DNA from: Allomuricauda sp.
GTDB taxonomy: Bacteria; Bacteroidota; Bacteroidia; Flavobacteriales; Flavobacteriaceae
Reading direction: 5' to 3'
Assembly: GCF_013911645.1 (NCBI RefSeq)
Contig: NZ_JACESV010000002.1
Location: 682,001-746,000 of the forward strand
Length of the DNA stretch: 64,000 nucleotides
Both the position numbers and the translations under genes were made by a program. Below are positions 43,540 through 52,212 of this stretch, one piece after another (positions within the stretch are counted from its first letter, which is position 1; every line of letters begins with the position of its first letter). The notes under the pieces were generated by a model. It was not told the DNA's origin. It saw only the letters and a list, made by a program, of their open reading frames with translations, and did no database searches.

Positions 43540-44706
43540 GTGAAAAATAATCAGTTTGAAGATGTCCTCATTTACTTTTCAAAATCGCTTATGGGAAAGG
43601 AAAATGAAGATGATATTCTCTGGGACGTGGCCAAGAACTGTATTGGCCAGTTGGGGTTTGTGGATTGTGTGATCTATCTAGTAGACGACAAAAAAGAGCA
43701 CTTGATCCAAAAAGCTGCGTACGGCCCAAAAAACCCAAAAGACAAGACTATTTACAATCCAGTTAAAATTCCTATGGGCCAAGGAATATCGGGTTATGTG
43801 GCCCAAACGGCCCAAGCGGAAATTATTAACGATGCCTCTAAAGACCCAAGGTATATTGAGGACGATGAGGCAAGACTATCGGAAATTTGTGTGCCCATTA
43901 CCTGCGAGGATATTGTGTATGGCGTTATTGATTGCGAGCATCCCGAAAAGGGCTTTTTTACGGACCATCATCTTAAAATGCTCTCGGCCTTTGCCGCCAT
44001 CTGTGGCATAAAAATTAGAAGCGTTCGCACCCACGAAGCGTTGATGGAAGAACACGACCGCTTGATAAAGATCAAAGAAGAGATGGTCGAGTTGAAGCTA
44101 AAAAGCCTGAGTTCACAATTAAATCCACATTTTGTTTTCAATTCGCTCAATTCCATCCAATATTTTATTACCTCGGAGAAAAAAAGACTGGCCTTGGAGT
44201 ATTTGTCCATGTTCAGCAAGCTCATCCGGTTTTACCTGAATCAATTAGGGCAGGAAACAGTTCACTTAAAAGATGAAATAGACATGCTCCATTCGTACCT
44301 AAAACTTCAAAAGCTACGTTATGATGGTTTGTTCGATTATAACATATCTCTCCACGAAAACTCAAAAAAGATGGAAGAGGCGACTATTCCTTCCCTTGTA
44401 GTGCAAACGCTTTTTGAGAATATTATTGAAAACGCCATGTACAACCAACAAAAAGGACAACATTTTGATGTACTGCTAAAAGTTGCCGACTCCGTTGTAA
44501 CGCTCAAGGTCCTTCACCAATCGCTCCAGACGGGTAAATACAACAACAATCAATCGGGTTACCGCGAAAGCATTTTGCAATGGCAAGACCAAATCAACCT
44601 CTTAAATGCTGTAAAAGACTTTAAAATTACCACTACAATCACTCATAGTTTTGACAATGACATCCTGAAAAGGAGCATTTCCCTAAAACTCCCCAATCTG
44701 ATTTAA
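43540..44706 (+). CDS. GAF-domain LytS-type kinase, ATPase box degenerate
   Basis: 388 residues from GTG 43540 (MKNNQFEDVLIYFSKSLMG); the track GTG at 43474 lies at the terminator. GAF domain at ~20-165 (VDCVIYLVDDKKEHLIQKAAYG...GQGISGYVAQTAQAEIINDASKDPRYIE). His_kinase segment with LSSQLNPHFVFNSLNSIQYFI, His in NPHFVFN. The N-box (ENIIENAMYNQQKG) is there, but the usual DxGxG stretch is replaced by LHQSLQTGKYNNNQ. Probably weak or inactive as an ATPase. Gap of 3 bp to the next kinase. Confidence 0.85.
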   Translation: MKNNQFEDVLIYFSKSLMGKENEDDILWDVAKNCIGQLGFVDCVIYLVDDKKEHLIQKAAYGPKNPKDKTIYNPVKIPMGQGISGYVAQTAQAEIINDASKDPRYIEDDEARLSEICVPITCEDIVYGVIDCEHPEKGFFTDHHLKMLSAFAAICGIKIRSVRTHEALMEEHDRLIKIKEEMVELKLKSLSSQLNPHFVFNSLNSIQYFITSEKKRLALEYLSMFSKLIRFYLNQLGQETVHLKDEIDMLHSYLKLQKLRYDGLFDYNISLHENSKKMEEATIPSLVVQTLFENIIENAMYNQQKGQHFDVLLKVADSVVTLKVLHQSLQTGKYNNNQSGYRESILQWQDQINLLNAVKDFKITTTITHSFDNDILKRSISLKLPNLI

Positions 44707-44709
44707 CCT

Positions 44710-45705
44710 ATGCTAAGACTTGCACGAAACCTATCCATTTTGCTTGTCTGTTGGTTATGGCACCCCTGTTTTGCCCAAGAAGCCACTTTTGAAAAAGAGG
44801 TTTCTTTTAAAATAATTAAGGCAACGGATACCAGTTTGTCCATAAAAGATATCCTAAACCAGACCGAGGAATTTAAACTTCCCCGTCAATTTGAACAAAA
44901 AACAGACCCAAAGGATATTTATTGGATTAGGTTGGATTTTGAGGACAACATTGCTTCCAAGGAATCAGATGCTACTTTTTACCTAAAACACAACACGTTT
45001 GACCATGGGGCCATTTACCACAAAAACAAAAGTGGCATTGTCAAAAAAAACATCGGACAATTTGATAAAGACCCCATTGCCAAAAGAATCAGGGGTTCCA
45101 ATTACTACTCTTACCTTGAGTTCAATATCCAAGACCTGATTAATGATCGCTATTTGATACTTAAGGTTCAGCGCATTACCTTTAAGGAAGATATTTCCAA
45201 TTGGCATTTTAATTACAGTACCCTATCGCCCGATAAGTACGGCACACCCGATGATTTTTACCAACAGATTTTTTATGGTGTTTTTGCAGGGATATGTCTT
45301 ATAATCTGGTTTTCCACAACGTCCATGTACCTGTTGCAGCAAAAACGGGAGTTCCTCTATTATTCCACATATTTGCTATTGCTCTTCATCTATTTGACTG
45401 GAAGGTATTTCGGCTTTTTTCAGTTTGTACTTAATGATTCTCCGTTACAACATTGGGCATCCCAAGGCTTTATTTTTTCTTCCAATATTGCTTATGGTTA
45501 TTTTTTGATTGCCTACCTCAACACCAAAAAAGATTATCCCATCATCCATTATGCTTGTTTGGCAGCAATTGTAGGCAACATCGCAATTATAATTCTGATG
45601 GGAGTTTTTTACTCCTTAAACTATATTGATGGACTTACATTTCTTGTGGGGCATAGCCAAAAAACCCTCAACCTTTATGGCTTGCTTGCACGTTCTTGTT
45701 TTTAA
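44710..45705 (+). CDS. 7TMR-DISM sensor kinase, N-terminal part (frameshifted)
   Basis: 331 residues ending in a stop at 45703. Signal peptide (CFAQ), 7TMR-DISMED2-like domain at ~30-170, then the 7TM region (QIFYGVFAGICLIIWFSTTSMYLLQQKREFLYYSTYLLLLF...). The seventh helix and kinase are in the -1 frame, from ~45696. Restoring one base would give a 615-residue kinase. The junction is TGT TTT TAA: a -1 slip of the P-site tRNA-Phe reads TTT again and continues in LIYRDTLMYIALS. So it may be a mutation, a sequencing slip or a programmed shift. Confidence 0.82.
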   Translation: MLRLARNLSILLVCWLWHPCFAQEATFEKEVSFKIIKATDTSLSIKDILNQTEEFKLPRQFEQKTDPKDIYWIRLDFEDNIASKESDATFYLKHNTFDHGAIYHKNKSGIVKKNIGQFDKDPIAKRIRGSNYYSYLEFNIQDLINDRYLILKVQRITFKEDISNWHFNYSTLSPDKYGTPDDFYQQIFYGVFAGICLIIWFSTTSMYLLQQKREFLYYSTYLLLLFIYLTGRYFGFFQFVLNDSPLQHWASQGFIFSSNIAYGYFLIAYLNTKKDYPIIHYACLAAIVGNIAIIILMGVFYSLNYIDGLTFLVGHSQKTLNLYGLLARSCF

Positions 45706-46556
45706 TATACAGGGATACACTTATGTATATTGCCCTATCCGCAACGATGGTTCTCTGCCTCGGCGGTTTGGCTCGTTATTATTTGGCAGTCCCAAACGAC
45801 GGGCTTTATATGGACAGCCTCCCATACTTGATTTTAGGATGTTCCATTGAGGTGATTATATTTGCTTTTGGATTAAACTATAAAGCCTATCTGGAATTTA
45901 GGGAAAACTATAGATTGCGCGAGGAAGTACTCATCAACAAAATAAAGGCGCTACGGGCACAGATCAATCCACATTTTATATTTAATGCACTTGGTTCCAT
46001 TCAACATCTTATACTGGACAAGAAGAATACAAGTGCACTTAAATACCTGACCAAATTCAGCAGATTGATGCGCAACGTATTGGAGAGTTCCGTAGTGACC
46101 AACATAACTCTCGATGAAGAGATTGAAATGCTCAAAGATTATCTGGAACTGGAGTCCCTTAGATTCAACAATTCTTTTACATACAACATTCAGGTCGATG
46201 AAAATTTGGATGAAACTGAAATTGAAGTGCCCTCCATGGTTCTGCAACCCTTTGTGGAAAATGCCCTGATCCACGGTCTGTTGCCCAAAAAGGAAGGGCC
46301 AAAGGAGCTCGTTATCCAGTTTAAGGCAAAAGAACAACAACTCTGGTGTATAGTAGATGATTCGGGTGTGGGCAGACAATCGGCCAAAAACAAGACCCAC
46401 ATATATCCAAAAGAAAAAAAATCAAGAGGATTGGAGGTCACAAAACAACGGTTGGAATCCTTGGGGGTTGCCCAGAATCCTATCCAAATAATAGATAAGT
46501 TTGATGAAGATAATCGCCCTTTGGGCACCACGGTGATTATAAAAATACCGATATAG
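45696..46556 (+). CDS. 7TMR-DISM sensor kinase, C-terminal kinase part
   Basis: 286 residues. Starts in the last membrane helices (LIYRDTLMYIALSATMVLCLGGLARYYL), then the LytS-type kinase: KALRAQINPHFIFNALGSIQHLI with His, N-box PFVENALIHGLLPKKEG, G-box VDDSGVGRQSAKN and GLEVTKQRLESLG. Those boxes are intact here, unlike the GAF kinase upstream. A TTG at 45696 could start it. No LytTR regulator is adjacent. Convergent with plsC, 5 bp apart. Confidence 0.82.
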   Translation: MFLIYRDTLMYIALSATMVLCLGGLARYYLAVPNDGLYMDSLPYLILGCSIEVIIFAFGLNYKAYLEFRENYRLREEVLINKIKALRAQINPHFIFNALGSIQHLILDKKNTSALKYLTKFSRLMRNVLESSVVTNITLDEEIEMLKDYLELESLRFNNSFTYNIQVDENLDETEIEVPSMVLQPFVENALIHGLLPKKEGPKELVIQFKAKEQQLWCIVDDSGVGRQSAKNKTHIYPKEKKSRGLEVTKQRLESLGVAQNPIQIIDKFDEDNRPLGTTVIIKIPI

Positions 46557-46561
46557 AATTT

Positions 46562-47299
46562 TTACTGTTTGGTCAGTTCTTTTAAAATTACGTCCCTTAC
46601 CTCTTCCCTTAAAGTAGAGGTATCCGAGGCACTCAAAATTCCAGTCTCGAAAAACTCGTGCACTTTGGCCCTTAACCGTCCTGGTCCGCCACTAAAAAAG
46701 GTAAACGAAAAACGTGTTTTATTATCCAAAAAAGTCATGGGTACCACAGGAATTTTATGGGCAATCGCCATTTTAAAAGCGCCATCCTTAAACTTGTCCA
46801 GAACAATGTCCTCCTCGGGCACGCCACCTTCGGGAAAAATACAAATGCTCAGCCCTTGATCTAGTCTTCTTTGTGCGCGACGGTAAACCCCGGTTCTACT
46901 ACGAACGTTTTCTCTATCCACCATTATGCAGACCCGCTTATAGAAAAATCCAAAAATGGGGAGATTCTCCAATTCCTTTTTGCCCACAAAAACAAAAGGG
47001 TTGCTACTGATTACCAGCATCAGCATAATATCAAGCATGCTGGTGTGGTTGGCCACTAGCATATAGCTTTTTCCTTTCTTCATACGCTGCTCGCAAACAA
47101 TCTTGGGAAAACAGCCCATACCATATAAAATAGGACGGGCCCATAAGTTTCGGGCAAGCCAAAAAAATTGAGGATAGGTTTTTTCGGAAATGGTCAGTAG
47201 GAGTAAAAACGGAAAAAATATAAGAATGGGAACGGTAACCAAGATATAGAACCAAACCCTATATACTAAATGTCCCGCATTTTTGATTATTCCAAGCAT
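46562..47299 (-). CDS. plsC: 1-acyl-sn-glycerol-3-phosphate acyltransferase
   Basis: 245 residues. Membrane helices at the N-terminus, then the HX4D box NHTSMLD, FVGKKEL, and FPEGGVPEED. Adds the second acyl chain to make phosphatidic acid for phospholipids. A TACTTTTG box lies only 5 bases before the start codon, so the transcript would be nearly leaderless, unless the start is further in. Confidence 0.93.
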   Translation of the reverse strand: MLGIIKNAGHLVYRVWFYILVTVPILIFFPFLLLLTISEKTYPQFFWLARNLWARPILYGMGCFPKIVCEQRMKKGKSYMLVANHTSMLDIMLMLVISSNPFVFVGKKELENLPIFGFFYKRVCIMVDRENVRSRTGVYRRAQRRLDQGLSICIFPEGGVPEEDIVLDKFKDGAFKMAIAHKIPVVPMTFLDNKTRFSFTFFSGGPGRLRAKVHEFFETGILSASDTSTLREEVRDVILKELTKQ

Positions 47300-47356
47300 T
47301 CATCAAAAGTAAAATTTTTGAATATCTTTATAAGACTAACCATTAAAATTTAGGAC

Positions 47357-47599
47357 ATGGGTATTTTATATGCTTTATTGATCGGAGCCCTAGCCGGATG
47401 GCTTGCGGGCAAAATTATGAAAGGGGGTGGCTTTGGCCTTCTTTTAAATATTATTTTGGGAATTGTTGGTGGAATTGTGGGCAATTGGCTTTTTGGCGCA
47501 CTTGGAATCCACATAGGGTCGGGAATTATCGGTCACCTCATCACAGGGGTTATTGGCGCCGTAGTGATTCTTTTCGTTGCCGGGCTGTTCAAGAAATAA
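47357..47599 (+). CDS. GlsB/YeaQ/YmgE-type small membrane protein
   Basis: 80 residues. GILYALLIGALAGWLAGKIMKGGGFGLLLNIILGIVGGIVGNWLFGALGIHIGSGIIGHLITGVIGAVVILFVAGLFKK: three membrane helices with the LAGKIMKG and GIVGG signatures of transglycosylase-associated (GlsB) proteins. General stress linked. Function poorly known. Confidence 0.93.
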   Translation: MGILYALLIGALAGWLAGKIMKGGGFGLLLNIILGIVGGIVGNWLFGALGIHIGSGIIGHLITGVIGAVVILFVAGLFKK

Positions 47600-47686
47600 A
47601 CCCTGATTAAATCAATTTTGTGTGAAGAGGCACCGCCACTTTTTTTATAGGTGAGGGATGCTTACTTTTACGGGCAAAAATTTAGC

Positions 47687-48655
47687 ATGGCCCGAATTCT
47701 GACCGGAATACAAAGTACAGGCACACCGCACTTGGGTAACATTTTGGGAGCAATTGCACCTGCCATTAAAATGGCGGAAGACCCCAAAAACGATTCCTTT
47801 CTGTTTATTGCCGATATGCACTCGCTTACCCAAATTAAGGATGGTGAGCTGTTACGAAACAACACCTATGCCATAGCTGCAGCTTGGCTGGCCTTTGGTC
47901 TGGATATTGAAAAAACTGTTTTTTACAGACAGAGCGATGTTCCACAAACGGCTGAATTGGCGTGGTACCTTAGCTGTTTTTTTCCGTACCAGCGATTAAC
48001 GTTGGCACACTCCTTTAAAGACAAGGCCGATAGGTTGGAAGATGTGAACGCAGGCTTGTTTACCTACCCAATGCTCATGGCCGCCGATATTTTACTTTAT
48101 GATGCTGATATTGTTCCAGTAGGGAAAGACCAGCTCCAGCATTTGGAAATGACCCGCGATGTAGCCTCCCGCTTTCACAACCAGATGGGCGAAACCTTTG
48201 TGATGCCCGAAGCCAAAGTGCACGAGCAAACCATGTATGTGCCCGGTACGGATGGTGAAAAAATGAGCAAAAGCCGAGGCAACCTCATCAACCTGTTTCA
48301 ACCGGACAAAAAACTCCGTAAGCAGATTATGGGTATTGTTACGGACAGCACGCCAATGGAAGACCCTAAAGACCCTAGCAAGGATAATGTATTTGCTCTA
48401 TACAAATTATTGGCTTCTACGGAACAGATTGAGGAAATGAGCGCTAATTATTTGGCAGGAAATTATGGTTACGGACACGCTAAACAAGCCTTGTACGAAC
48501 TCATTTTGGAAAAATTTGAAGAGCCCCGCGAAAAGTTCGAATACTACATGCACCACAAGAACGAAGTAGACGAAGCTTTGGCTTTTGGTGCAGCAAAAGC
48601 CCGTAAAGTAGCTGATGAGGTGCTGACAAGAGTTCGTGAAAAGTTGGGGTATTAA
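47687..48655 (+). CDS. trpS: Tryptophan-tRNA ligase
   Basis: 322 residues from ATG 47687 (MARILTGIQSTGTPHLGNILGAI); the GTG 12 codons upstream is unlikely. Class I synthetase with PHLGN (HIGH) and GEKMSKSRG (KMSKS). Joins Trp to tRNA-Trp. A TACTTTTA box lies ~20 bp upstream. Confidence 0.97.
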   Translation: MARILTGIQSTGTPHLGNILGAIAPAIKMAEDPKNDSFLFIADMHSLTQIKDGELLRNNTYAIAAAWLAFGLDIEKTVFYRQSDVPQTAELAWYLSCFFPYQRLTLAHSFKDKADRLEDVNAGLFTYPMLMAADILLYDADIVPVGKDQLQHLEMTRDVASRFHNQMGETFVMPEAKVHEQTMYVPGTDGEKMSKSRGNLINLFQPDKKLRKQIMGIVTDSTPMEDPKDPSKDNVFALYKLLASTEQIEEMSANYLAGNYGYGHAKQALYELILEKFEEPREKFEYYMHHKNEVDEALAFGAAKARKVADEVLTRVREKLGY

Positions 48656-48711
48656 GTTGTTTTATCAAAAAGAACTACCCCGCATGTTTGCATCGGAGTT
48701 TCCATTGCAAC

Positions 48712-48740
48712 TGTCATTTCCGTGAAAACGGGAATCCAAT
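48712..48740. repeat. Half copy of the atp-operon repeat
   Basis: TGTCATTTCCGTGAAAACGGGAATCC: differs from the left arm at 2355 by one base in the first 26. Only one arm is seen. The rest of 48656-48886 holds nothing else I can name. Confidence 0.65.
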
Positions 48741-48886
48741 AATAGCATTTTGGTTTTTTGACTTTGCACAAAAAGGCAACAAAGATTAACTGGGAAATTC
48801 CTGCAAGCCCCCGGGATATTAGCTCTGAATGAACGAACACTAATTGAAAGTTGTCAACTTTTCAATTGATGATTGGCAAATTGTAA

Positions 48887-49960
48887 TTAAAACAATTTCA
48901 TCTGTCCATCTTTGTATTCTTCGTGAAGCTCCATATTCAAACGAGGAAAGGTTTTATCTTTAAAATATCGCTTTCTGGCCAAATGGGCCATTTCGTGTAT
49001 TTGCTCCGCGATTTTGCCCTCTCCTTTTGTTCTTGTGCCAAATCGGCTATCATTTAAGGTTCCTCCATGGCAATCCTGTATTTGATGTAGAACCTTTTCA
49101 GCCCTATCTGGCATCGCCTTTTTGATCCAGTCCGAAAATATTTGCCCTATGGCCCCATTGAGCCGCACCACCGTTAACCCAAAAGAGAGAGCCCCATGCT
49201 CTGTAACCGCCTTGGCCAACGGCAACAATTCATGTGAATTGATTCCGGGAATCATGGGTGCTAGCATAGCATTAACGGGTATATTGTTCTCGGATAATAC
49301 CTGAATGGTCTTTAATCGTTTTTGAATGGATGCCGTTCTGGGCTCCAGTTTTCGTCTTGTTTTTTCTGATAATGAAGTAACAGAGATATTGACCCCGACC
49401 AATTGATGTTTGTTCAACTCTTTTAAAATATCGAGGTCGCGCAACACCAATGCGTTTTTTGTGATGATACCCACTGGATGGCGGTATTTTAAAAAAACCT
49501 CAAGACATTTTCGGGTAATTTTAAACTTTTGCTCCGCGGGCTGGTAACAATCAGTGTTGCCGGACAGCACAATGGTCTGTGCCTTCCATTTTTTATGCTT
49601 TATTTTGGTTTCTAAAAGTTCTGGTGCCGATTCTTTCACCAAAATTCGACGTTCAAAATCCAAACCTGCACTATAGCCCCAATATTCGTGGGTGTTTCTG
49701 GCATAACAATAAATACAACCGTGCTCACAGCCTTGGTAAGGGTTCATGGAATATCCCATCCCTACATCGGGACTATCCACTTTGTTGACAATTGTTTTTG
49801 GAAAAATAGGAATGTACTTTGTTTTGTTGCTTTCGGCTTCCTCTCCTTCCAAACGGCAGAATTCCAAAAAATCCTCCCGCATCTCATACACATGTTGCAA
49901 AAACCGATTGCTTGTATTTTGCTGTGCTCCCCTCCCTTTTAAAAATTCTTCGGATGACAT
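48887..49960 (-). CDS. PA0069-family radical SAM protein
   Basis: 357 residues from ATG 49960 (MSSEEFLKGRGAQ); the upstream start 13 codons earlier overlaps the -7 box. The GRGAQ-NRF start and CEHGCIYCYARNTHEYWGYSAG, with the C-x3-C-x2-C Fe-S site, mark the family. SAM binding in SGNTDCYQP and VNISVTSLSEKT. Related in sequence type to spore photoproduct lyase-like enzymes; the substrate is unknown. Confidence 0.9.
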   Translation of the reverse strand: MSSEEFLKGRGAQQNTSNRFLQHVYEMREDFLEFCRLEGEEAESNKTKYIPIFPKTIVNKVDSPDVGMGYSMNPYQGCEHGCIYCYARNTHEYWGYSAGLDFERRILVKESAPELLETKIKHKKWKAQTIVLSGNTDCYQPAEQKFKITRKCLEVFLKYRHPVGIITKNALVLRDLDILKELNKHQLVGVNISVTSLSEKTRRKLEPRTASIQKRLKTIQVLSENNIPVNAMLAPMIPGINSHELLPLAKAVTEHGALSFGLTVVRLNGAIGQIFSDWIKKAMPDRAEKVLHQIQDCHGGTLNDSRFGTRTKGEGKIAEQIHEMAHLARKRYFKDKTFPRLNMELHEEYKDGQMKLF

Positions 49961-49976
49961 TGTTTTGGATTTATTC

Positions 49977-49984
49977 CAAATATA
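49977..49984 (-). promoter_or_regulatory. -7 box TATATTTG for the radical SAM gene
   Basis: Perfect TAnnTTTG on the minus strand, ending 16 bases before ATG 49960. It lies inside the longer ORF and so supports the shorter start. Confidence 0.5.
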
Positions 49985-50019
49985 TGGATTATTTCCCACA
50001 CAATAATTTTAGACTAATA

Positions 50020-50340
50020 GTTTGACACGCCTGCCTGCCGACTTTAGGTAGGAATTGCACGGATTCCCTCGAATTTATTTTGTTTCACCACTGTTGTCAT
50101 TCCGTGCGGACGGGCAGATAACCATCAGGGGTACAATTGTTCTTGAGCTTGTCGGGAGTCGGATGTCCGAAGCACGATGCACGAAGTCAGTTGGCAGTAG
50201 GCAGTGGCAGTTTACAGCAATACAATAACTCCAAACTTAATTCGTGCAAATTTGTTTCAGGTCGTCATTCCGGATTTGTTTCGGAATCCCATAGGAGTGA
50301 GACCCTGAAACAAGTTCAGGGTGACGGGATTTCTCCCCTC
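50020..50340. repeat. Long direct repeat A with dispersed-repeat content
   Basis: About 320 bp. Starts gtttgacacgcctgcctgccg, includes ttccctcgaattt-ttttgtttcaccactgttgt and cgggagtcggatg, and ends cccataggagtgagaccctgaaac...ttcagggtgacgggatttct. Copy B at 51780-52089 follows the same order. No gene lies in 50000-50733; the 50137 ORF is a shadow of repeat DNA. Confidence 0.8.
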
Positions 50341-50531
50341 TTTCACGCTAGAACGAGCCTCTTGGCTCGTGCCAAGTACACAAAATGCTGTAAATGATTG
50401 GAACGAGCGTGACGCCTATTTGCCGACAAAGGCAGGTTCGCACCAGCAATAGACTAAGCACTTCTCTTATTAAAAAAAGCTGACACGAATTTCACGGATG
50501 CTCACCAATGGATGAACGCACTTTATAGATT

Positions 50532-50562
50532 TCTCGACTGCGCTCGAAATGACACCAAACCT
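50532..50562. repeat. Dispersed repeat arm GATTTCTCGACTGCGCTCGAAATGACA
   Basis: Single arm of the GAGCGCAGTCGA family downstream of the collagen-like gene. A diverged relative (agatttctcgatcg...atttcgaaatgacat) lies at about 51688-51726. Confidence 0.6.
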
Positions 50563-50670
50563 TGCTTGCGATTCTTCGCTCTGTTCAGAATCTCTTGTTT
50601 TTGGTATAGGGTAAAAGGTAAGGTTTGAGATAAATTGAATAAGATTCCATGTCGGGGCATGGAATAAGAA

Positions 50671-50692
50671 AAGCCGAGTTTTCGCCCGGCTT
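50671..50692 (-). terminator. Terminator of the collagen-like gene
   Basis: Minus strand AAGCCGggcgaaaacTCGGCTT followed by TTCTTATT. Short but GC-rich, about 40 bp past the stop. Confidence 0.6.
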
Positions 50693-50733
50693 CTCCGTTT
50701 TGGTTAGGTGCCCCAACGGGGAAATATCCTTTA

Positions 50734-51405
50734 CTATTCCAAACCAAAATATTCGGCCACAGCATTGTAATCGCTGGTATCCACTCCGGCAGCCTTTAGC
50801 TCTGCCATAAGGTTTTCGCTGTTTTTAGACGTGTTTGTAAGTTCAATAGCTACTACAACCACTTGAGTATATTCTCCTCCAGGTATTACATAAGAAGAAT
50901 CATCTGAAGTCTCATAGAACTCAATCCTAAGTACTCCCGTTTCAATTTCGGTATATACTCGTGTATAATATGTATTTCCAATCAACGAACCTGGAATGGA
51001 ATACCTGAAACCATTTTTATGATCAATATAATAGAGATAAGCATAGTTTGATGGATTATCAACAATATTGTTCAAGTCAAGATTAAGTACATCATAATTA
51101 ACAAATACATCCAAATTAAAGGTGTGTTCTTGTACATTGGCATTTCCATCTGTACCATTAGCACCTTGGCAGTCCAGCGCATCAAAGTTGCCGTCTTCGT
51201 TAATGTCTTCCTCGGCGTCGCCCGTTCCATTGCCGTTAAGGTCCCAACAACTGATTCCATCTGCACCATCGGCTCCATTTACACCATTTTCCCCAGCAGG
51301 TCCTTGTTTTCCTTGTGGTCCTTGCTCTCCATCTTCGCCTGAACAGGAGATCAAAACCATTGCCATGCCAAGCACGGCCATACTAAATAATCTAATTGAT
51401 TTCAT
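50734..51405 (-). CDS. Collagen-like surface lipoprotein
   Basis: 223 residues. Lipobox VLISC, then SGEDGE, a surface-export signal. G-x-y repeats EDGEQGPQGKQGPAGENGVNGADGADG, a Cys-bounded Asp/Asn loop CWDLNGNGTGDAEEDINEDGNFDALDC like an EF-hand/thrombospondin calcium loop, then a beta-rich C-terminus. Probably cell-surface. Sits between two ~320-bp direct repeats. Confidence 0.85.
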   Translation of the reverse strand: MKSIRLFSMAVLGMAMVLISCSGEDGEQGPQGKQGPAGENGVNGADGADGISCWDLNGNGTGDAEEDINEDGNFDALDCQGANGTDGNANVQEHTFNLDVFVNYDVLNLDLNNIVDNPSNYAYLYYIDHKNGFRYSIPGSLIGNTYYTRVYTEIETGVLRIEFYETSDDSSYVIPGGEYTQVVVVAIELTNTSKNSENLMAELKAAGVDTSDYNAVAEYFGLE

Positions 51406-51439
51406 AATAATTTTGTTTTTAATTAGGGTTATATGAAAC

Positions 51440-51447
51440 CAAAAGTA
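51440..51447 (-). promoter_or_regulatory. -7 box TACTTTTG for the collagen-like gene
   Basis: Perfect TAnnTTTG on the minus strand about 35 bp before the start codon. No clear -33 box. Confidence 0.5.
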
Positions 51448-51779
51448 TGTTGTAAAAATGGGTGTTTTAGTGCCTAACTAACCTATGGACGGTTTGGTTT
51501 GACGGATGGCACAAATGAATTGATATAAAAATTAAATTGTAAGTTTTTTCTTTCATTATTTTTGTAATGAGAAGATTGAAACTAGTAGTTCCACGAATTT
51601 ACATTAAGTCAATCCATCATTTTCGAACGGGAACCCAATCTTGATTGGCTGGAGTGCGAGAAATTTAAAGTATTGGTATAGAATAGATTTCTCGATCGTT
51701 GTTACCCTCATCATTTCGAAATGACATCACTTCTCCTGACATTCTATGGAGGGTGAAGAATTGTTTCAACCCTGTAAAG

Positions 51780-52089
51780 TTTGACACGCCTGCCTGCCGC
51801 CTTTAGGCAGGAATTGCACAGATTCCCTCGAATTTTTTTGTTTCACCACTGTTGTTCTTCCGTGCGGACAGGCAGATAGCCATAAAGCGGACAAATGTTC
51901 TTGAGATTATCGGGAGTCGGATGCTCGAAGTACGAAGTTTAAAAGCATCCGTGATCATTTGTGAAATCCGTGTCAAATGTAGCCAACCGTTATTCCGAAC
52001 TCGTTTCGGAATCCCATAGGAGTGAGACCCTGAAACCTGCCTTTTGCCGGTAGGAAGGCCAGTTCAGGGTGACGGGATTTCTCACCCTC
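51780..52089. repeat. Long direct repeat B
   Basis: Second copy of the repeat at 50020, same order of blocks: gtttgacacgcctgcctgccg, ttccctcgaattttttt, cgggagtcggatgctcg, cggaatcccataggagtgagaccctgaaac, ttcagggtgacgggatttct. A 20-bp insert (cctgccttttgccggtagga) is present near its end. The stretch 51406-51779 before it shows only the promoter above and a diverged repeat arm; 52090-52212 holds no gene. Confidence 0.8.
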
Positions 52090-52212
52090 CCGCTGGTCGG
52101 TTCGAAATGACAATGAAACAATTCGTGGCCATTCGAGAAATTAGTGTCAAAGCGTAATAACTGAATAACTTCGTAACTCCGAACCCTGAACTTCTAACTT
52201 GGGTCTTGGTTC

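Noticed and set aside
50137-50397. ORF of 86 codons in the repeat region
   Set aside because: Composed of dispersed-repeat DNA; the matching DNA at 52 kb does not keep the frame.
50020-52089. Composite transposon
   Set aside because: No transposase, no target-site duplication seen, and repeat ends are not inverted.
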